From Paracamarosporium sp. OC-R06-R3 (Eukaryota > Ascomycota > Dothideomycetes > Pleosporales > Didymosphaeriaceae), in the NCBI GenBank assembly GCA_019828545.1, contig JACVRA010000088.1, positions 86,575-150,574 on the forward strand: 64,000 nt of DNA, read 5' to 3'. The notes below the pieces were generated by a model, which was not told the DNA's origin, did not search any database, and saw nothing but the letters and a program-made list of their open reading frames with translations. Below, piece by piece: positions 57,776 through 64,000 of the stretch (its first letter is position 1; the number at the start of each line of letters is the position of its first letter). The translations under genes were made by a program, and so were the position numbers.

Positions 57776-60027
57776 CTATTGGTATTGGGAGGAAGCATTA
57801 AGCATCCGCAGTCCAGCGATAACCCTTTGATACACCGCTCCTTTCACAAACCCACATTTTTCATATCTATAGATACTCTTCTGCACCACATTAACATCTA
57901 CACCGCTTTCCACTAATAAAAGAACCATCTCAAGTGGCCTTAGCTCCATCACCAGGTGCACTACTTTCCCGCAAGTGAAATGTATCCTTTGGTTGTAGTC
58001 CGGTTTCAGATGGTGATATTCGACATTAACATCTGCTCCGTGTGCGGCAAGCAACCGCGTGATTTCTAGATTACTATATTGAACTGCTTGCACGAGCGGC
58101 GGTGTGAAACCTAGTCCTTCATCAGGGACTTGGCCTGAGGATTCAAAGTGAGGCTTTTTGTGAAGGTCCGAGTCGCGGAAGTTGCAAGATGCACCGTTAG
58201 CCAATAGGATGGTGATGATTGGGAAATTCTGTTGTTCTACGGCTAGCACCAGGGCTTGGGTGGTTGCTGCGCGGTCTAGGGGTTGCGTGCTTCGAGATAG
58301 GAATGCGAGGACAGGATCAGATTGGCTCCGCATGGCCGCCCATTGTAAGGGCGTTCTGCGGAGTCCCTTGACGGAGATGTAAGTGTTGAGGTTGAGGCCA
58401 TGATCTAAGAGGTTCAAGATTGCGAGGTTGTACTCGTTATTCATGGCGGCCTCGAGCACGTCGAGCTTTTGGGTTTCAGTCGATAGTGAGAGTTTATGTG
58501 GGCTAGAGAGATTATGGACACTTGGTGTTCTAGGACTACATGATGTTTGAACAGGAATTCGAGCTTCCTCGTTCGTGATTTGATTGAGGAATCGAAATGT
58601 TTGATCTGCATCCAATCACACTAGCTTCCACGCATTGTTGCATTTGTCTGTTGCACCGGAGCGCTCCGGTGGTATTTCTCTATTAGGAATTGTCGAAAGG
58701 AATTCGGGAAAGTCATATCCAGCGAATCGTCCTCTAAATAAATTTTGATCCGAGGGCAGAAGTTCACACCGATGAGTAACACCATAGTGATCGTATGCTT
58801 CTGCTACATTTCCAGACTGGAACGTGGGCGTGTAATTCCTGTGAAGTAGCTTTTGCCATTCGATTTCTGCAAAAAATGCATGAGCTTTAATGTCTGCGAC
58901 GCCATGCACTGATAGCCGTCTATTGGGACTGCGTTCTAGCAAGCTCTGCGGGATGTCCTTCGTATAATGACTCATTGATGTTGAAAGCTGAATCTCTTGC
59001 CTCAGGATGTTACGACGTATCGTTTCAGGGTCTGCACTGTAAAACGGCGGCAGTCCAGTAAGCATTTCGTATAGAAGGATTCCTAATGTCCACCAGTTGA
59101 CCGTCTGGTAGCTGGTCTTCCCTTTTTTGAGATATCGGATGGCGTCATTTTCTTCGACGAGTAGTTCTGGAGGTGGATATTCTGGCAACTTCTGTGGATC
59201 CAGTTCCTTACCCTTCCCCTCTTGAGAATAGATATCGAAGCTACAGACCGTGACGTATCCCTGGGAATCTAACAATGTATTTCCAGACTTCAACCAGAAG
59301 ACAGCATCTAGAGAGTCATGCAGGTATTCTAAAGCAAAAAGAAGCTCAGTAGTATAAAATCTAGCCCTAGTCTCATCAAAGCGCCCTGCCCTTTGAAGAT
59401 GGTGAAAAACGTGTCCGCCGCGTATACATGGTGCGAACAAGTACAACCTGTCCGTTGCTTCGTATGTGAAGACGAGTGGCGCAATGAACGGGTGCTTGAT
59501 GTTATGTGCATTTTTGGAAAGATGAAAACTGTCATCTGCTTTTATGGCCTTCCTTGCCCATGATGGTCAAATTTTGTCATCATTATGTCGCTCTTTGACT
59601 TACAAGATATGTCCTATAGTGCTTAAGAACCGGAAATCAGACGAGTCTATGACCAGTATCTCGTACACCGCAGGCACATATTCTAAACTGAGACGAATCC
59701 TTCCGGATCCACGTTGGATTTGGAACCACTGCGAACCCCAACTTACCAACTCATTGAAGGGATACATAGCAATCGCACCTAAAAACACAGGCTGTGACCC
59801 TGGGGAAGGCTTCAGAGCTTGCAGATAAACGGATATCTCCAATTTGGCACTTCGTGTAATGCGAAAGCTGCATGTGATGCCCTGTATGTGGCACCAGTGA
59901 GGATTTATAGGTGCTCGTGTAATCATCCAATCTGGTCTGACCGATACTTGCGCCCTATCGTAATTCAAGATGGCATACACTTTATAAGAACACCGAGCAG
60001 AATTGAGTTTATTGGAGTTCTCGACAC
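57776..60027 (-). pseudogene. C2 - AGC-type protein kinase - ankyrin relic (YPK-like), catalytically dead
   Basis: A single minus-strand frame runs through about 2.25 kb without introns, broken by TAA 59600-59602, TGA 59567-59569 and TGA 58616-58618. The upstream part resembles the C2-like domain of YPK-type kinases (VYAILNYDRAQV, WFQIQRGSGRIRLSLEY). The kinase region keeps the lobe-joining ARKAIKA, HPFIAPLVFTYEATDRLYLF and NWWTLGILLYEMLTGLPPFY. Where HRDLKPxN and DFG belong, it reads DAVFWLKSGNTLL and SFD, so the catalytic and metal-binding Asp are gone. Ankyrin-like repeats follow from about 58500 (RRTPLQWAAMRSQSDP, GLGFTPPLVQAVQYSNLEIT, RLLAAHGADVN). No ATG precedes the first in-frame stop. 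It could also be a sequence with several errors. Confidence 0.72.
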
Positions 60028-61559
60028 TTTCCGATAACTGATGGTATTATATCTCCGTAGAGATACCTTGACCTTCACAAATGGTTGCATTCAAGAGGCC
60101 GCGTGGGCTGTCAGTGTGGTTCAAGATCCTGGGCGGAGGTGCGGACTCGGTGGGCGAAAAGGTTACCACATCGGTAGTCGCTACGTTGTTTCGATCTTTC
60201 AACTCTGCAAGAGCGCTTCAGCTACCACAATCATATATAAACATTAACGCCTACCATCTGTACATAACCTTCACATCTATGCGTAACGAAGTTGTTGGGT
60301 GCCCAGATGGATGTGATACCAGAGCGTGAACCAATTACATCTTGTTCCAATGTTCTGGACCATACACCGGATGCGTGATATTCTGCATGTTGTAGACCTT
60401 CCGGAATTATTCGATCTCTTCCGACGTATACGAAGGCATGTCTGTCGCCTTGAATATTGTTGCCTTTTTACTAAGACCGCAGATACATGTATTGGTACAT
60501 GAGATCTTTGGCCCGCCGGCTGACTTAATCGCCCGCCCAACACACCCTGCACTGATTAAAACCGGAAGGTTAAACCAGACGTGTGTAGAGGTCGTCTCGC
60601 CTGCATTTGCCCAGTCCCATCCTGTCAATGCACCTCAGTCATTCCTTTCTCTATAAAGATGGTCTCCCTTTATGCTTTAGATATCGTAAATAAGGAAAGT
60701 GTGAAACAGCCCATTGTCACAAAAGTCGCATTTTGCCGTAGGGGCCGGTGGTGGTGGTGATGAAGATAGAGGAGGGACGGATAAAGTTTTGGATGTGGGA
60801 GTAGGCGTTGGCGTTGAAAACAACGAATTGATAAGAGACATCTTGAATAAGTAAAAATCAGATAGTACTTCCTGATCGGCAAAGCTGGAGGCATAGATAT
60901 CGTCCAAGGCAGTTTGGAAGATGACATTGTGAACCGTTCACGTGCCTAATGACGTTGATGAAGACCGCAAAGACGAATCCTCCGGATCATTGGGATCACT
61001 GCCACCGCCAGGGAATATTCCAGGTGGACAGAAGGGGCAAGCTCGATTGCAGAATAATATGCAGGCCAAACGGCAGGAACAAATTTCTTTGAATACCATG
61101 TCTGTTGAACTAGACGTACGGGATCTGCGACTTTGCGCAACCTTCCCCGTAAAGACGGTTTATCCTAGAGTGTGATGTGCATTCAGTATGCACGTGATCG
61201 TCACGTCAGTACCTCACCGGCCTTCTCCGAACTATAATAGCTAGTAGAGCCGAGTATGAAGTCTCGTTCTTAGTCACTAGAAATAGCACTATGTATCCAC
61301 ATTAATATTGGCAGCCCCACTAAACATGGCGTTGAGCCGTTATTTTGTTCACTAGCGTAGAGAGCCGTTGAGCGCTTGTCAAATTGATATTTCGCCACAG
61401 TGGTCCTGCAATGCGAAGTTTGCCTTAAAGGTGGTCCTTTTCGCTGCCCCAGTCTTTTGTGACTGACTCCATCCTTATAACTGTACCTGGTATTCGGATC
61501 TTGTTTGCGTTTCATGCCCACACTCGTTTTCCCCAATACACAGGCATACTAATACGACA
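60028..61559. other. Intergenic region
   Basis: 1.5 kb of short overlapping frames on both strands. The minus-strand pair 60407-60628 and 60277-60552 reads as protein-like in places, but no domain or signal peptide is recognised. The right end is the promoter of the esterase gene. Confidence 0.45.
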
Positions 61560-63035
61560 ATGTCATTCGCTCTCCTCGCTCTTGGCTTTGTCTGCCTCGT
61601 CGCCGCGCAAGCCAGCGAAACCCCCAAGCTCACCGCGGAATGTGTTGACACAATCATTTTCTTCGCCCGTGGAAACGATGCCCCTTATCATGACGGCCGT
61701 ACCACACCATTCCTCGATGCCACCTGCGCCAAATTGGTTGCTGAGGGCAAGACGTGCGACTACATCGACGTCCAGTATGACGTCACGCTCGGTGGCCCCT
61801 ACTGCACACAGGTAGGCGAAGGTGATGCCAATGGCATTTCACAGATTACTGCGTTCCAAGCGCAATGCCCCTGCACGCACATTGTGCTTGGTGGGTACTC
61901 AGAGGGAGCCAACGTGATGGGCGATGTGCTTGGAGGTGGTGGGTGTTTGGACGGGAGCACGGGGATTGACAGAACTTCTGCGGCCGGAAAAGCCAGTGAG
62001 TGAAACCAAACCCATTCCCTCTTTGGGGTTGTATACATGATTTCGAATTGCGTCTAACCTGACGAAGTTGCCGCTGCTGTTGTATGGGGAGACCCCCGAC
62101 ACACTGCCGACCAGCCCTACAACGTCCTCGACGGAGCCTCCTTACAGGCGGCGCCTCGCGATGCAGACAGCCTCGTGCGTCTTAATGCATATGCATCTGT
62201 TCTCCGTAACTATTGCGGCGCGGGCGATCCCATCTGCGCTGGTGGTGACAACGTTACCCAGCATCTAAACTACTTCGACTTGTATACCGACGACGCCGCG
62301 ACCTGGGTCGTTGGCAAGGTCGACGCCGCAGCCCCTCTCTGCGATGCCGCCTCATCGTCCGTTGCTTCGTCTGTCGGGGCTACCGCCGCCTCATCCTCTG
62401 CTGGCCCCGTTGCCGTCGGCAGCACCTTCATTGTAGTCTCTATTGCTACCCCCACTGGTATCAACCCCACAGCAACTGCCATGCCCACCGGCGCCAACGC
62501 CTCCACGGTCGCCGTTCCCGTGGTCGTCAATCCCACATCTGTCGGCACTGTGGATGCGGTCCCCGTCGTCATCAGCACACCCTCCGTCGCAACCCACATC
62601 GGCACCGCCATCTCGTCCATCACCGGCGCAAACGCGACCTCCGTCGTAGTCCCTATCTACGCCAACAGCACCGCCGCCTCCATCGCGACCCCCGCTCCCT
62701 TCCCTCTGGTTAACAGTTCTACTACCGTCTATCCGACCACCATCCGCACCGTCGTGTACGCCAACGCCACCCAGAGCAAGGGGGGTTACGCACCCGCGTA
62801 TCCGACCACCATCTTCACTGTCGTGTCGGTCACCTCGACCCTAAGCAAATACGCCACCGCCAATGATGCTGTGGCGCCCCCACAGGAGACTAAGAGTAAT
62901 GCAGCTCTGCGCCCTGTTGATGCGCCCTCAGCTCCAAAGGCCCCCAATTCCCCCTCACCTACACCTCAAGTCTTACAGAAGCCTTCCACGCTACTACCTA
63001 AGTGTAGCACTATAACTACAACTATCTACTTATAA
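61560..63035 (+). CDS. Secreted CE5 esterase (cutinase/acetylxylan-esterase type) with Ser/Thr-rich tail
   Basis: Exons 61560-61995 and 62068-63035 (1404 nt, 467 aa) around a 72 bp intron (GTGAGT..GAAG). A signal peptide (MSFALLALGFVCLVAAQA) is followed by a serine-hydrolase core of about 200 residues with paired cysteines (AECVD, ATCAKL, KTCDY, QCPCTH). The nucleophile motif is VLGGYSEGAN (GxSxG). The family WGDPRHTADQPYNV block comes at the intron junction, with the catalytic Asp and His likely in GAGDPICAGGDN and TQHLNYFD. A long Ser/Thr/Pro/Ala-rich C-terminal region with short TVV repeats (YPTTIRTVVY, YPTTIFTVVS) ends without a clear GPI signal. It likely acts on plant cell-wall esters. 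AT-rich DNA and a transposon follow directly. Confidence 0.9.
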
Positions 63036-63118
63036 ATATATATATAAATATAAAAATATAATGTTTAATTGAATTAATGTTATATAGAAAGTAAAATAAA
63101 ATACAATTAAAAATAATA

Positions 63119-64000
63119 CCGTGTCTGTGCGCGTGATGCGCCACTTCGCGTGATGCGCCACCCTCATCAAAACAACAAAAACTTCAACACGCGATAACTC
63201 TACTAATATGGCTCCAATTAACGATGCGATTGCAGAGATAGAAGCTCTAGAACCTAGAGAAGAGTTTTCGTATAGAAAAATTGCTGCTAAATACTATGTT
63301 GTACGATCTACGTTGACCTGGAGGTACAAAGGCCTAACGCGCCCTCTATAGGTTAAGAACTTTAACTAGCAGAAACTCAACCCACAACAAGAGCAGGAGC
63401 TTGTTAGATATATTAAAAGACTTACAGAGAAACACCTACTACCTAAACGAGAGATAATCTAGAGCTTTGCCTCTACGATAGTAAAAGAGCTAGTCTTAGA
63501 GAGCTGGGTTACCTGATTCATTAACTGACAGGACGATCAGCTTATCTCGCAATGGACGACTTGCATAGACAGTAACCGCTATAAAGCTGATTCTATTGAT
63601 AAATATCGACTCTATTTCAACCTACTACATAGCAAGATCGATCAATATTAAATAGATCCTCGTTATACCTACAATATGGATGAGAAAGGCTTCCTGATCG
63701 GTATCGTTGGCAGATCAAAGAGGATATTCAGTAGACGAATGTGGGAGAAGAAGGAGGTTAGAACATCACTTCAGGATGGTAACCGGGCATGGATCACTAT
63801 CCTAGCATGTATATGCGCTGATGGATCAGCTCTGCCGCCAAGCCTTATCTATGAGGCTGCCAACAAGGCTATTCAATCAGCCTGGGTAGAGGATATCAAG
63901 GCAGGAGAACATGAAGTCTTTATTACCTCATCACCCTCTGGCTGGACGAACAACGATATTGGGCTTGCCTGGCTTGAACAGGTGTTTAATCGTTGTACAA
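63119..64000 (+). mobile_element. Second pogo/Fot1-type transposon, truncated by the window end
   Basis: After TA at 63117-63118, the terminal region begins with CCGTGTCTGTGCGCGTG. A transposase frame starts at ATG 63210: the N-terminal HTH (FSYRKIAAKYYVVRSTLTWR), a SFASTIVKELVLESWV segment, the catalytic-core YNMDEKGFLIGIV, then WITILACICADG and PSGWTNNDIGLAWLE. Scattered TAG/TAA codons stand where CAG/CAA would be expected, but far fewer than in the first element. Ends and interior differ, so it is a different pogo family member. The right end lies outside the window. Confidence 0.88.
63130..63161 (+). repeat. 15 bp direct repeat in the transposon terminal region
   Basis: CGCGTGATGCGCCAC occurs twice, two bases apart, at the outer end of the second pogo element. 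Such subterminal repeats can be transposase-binding sites. Confidence 0.8.

Overview
The window looks like a chromosome segment of a filamentous ascomycete (Pezizomycotina; the gene families suggest Dothideomycetes, perhaps Pleosporales, but that placement is an impression). The evidence is the many 45-80 base introns with GTRNGT donors, CTAAC/CTRAC branch sites and YAG acceptors, the typical filamentous-fungal families (HET domain, DUF3176, fungal rhodopsin/PTH11-like, CE5 esterase), and pogo-type transposons with a C-to-T (RIP-like) mutation pattern. Exon joins below were worked out by eye from splice signals and frame continuity.

Layout. 1-6.9 kb is a conserved block: the 3' part of RRP5 (ribosome biogenesis) and glyoxalase II. 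7.7-21.1 kb holds a GPI-anchored surface protein, a HET protein, a damaged F-box gene, a DUF3176 membrane protein, an assembly gap, a rhodopsin-like membrane protein and a small eight-cysteine secreted protein (effector candidate). 22.9-28.5 kb looks like a decayed secondary-metabolism patch: a shattered FAD monooxygenase, a hidden six-exon DUF3237 gene, a P450 that is complete except for one nonsense codon, and a small conserved protein. 29-43.9 kb is a metabolic and transport block: HET/ZZ fragment, Gfo/Idh oxidoreductase, DHA2 transporter, peroxisomal D-amino-acid oxidase, sugar transporter, Dal5-type permease and a divergent TauD-like dioxygenase, with a MITE-like element between. 44.4-51.3 kb has a secreted protein, a pogo element with perfect 42 bp inverted repeats, a neighbouring gene killed by four in-frame stops, and an intact F-box-like gene.

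53.2-64 kb has a flavin monooxygenase pseudogene, a second intact Gfo/Idh enzyme, a long C2-kinase-ankyrin relic that has lost its catalytic motifs, a CE5 esterase with a Ser/Thr-rich tail, and the start of a second pogo element that runs off the window.

How it fits together: conserved genes at the left give way to an accessory compartment rich in transporters, oxidoreductases, incompatibility-type genes and secreted proteins. At least five genes there carry nonsense codons, most of them one C-to-T or G-to-A change from a sense codon, which fits RIP or its leakage from repeats. No single complete novel system was found. The most notable items are the effector candidate, the RIP-leakage pseudogene beside the pogo element, the uneven damage inside that element, the pseudokinase relic and the decayed oxidative gene patch.
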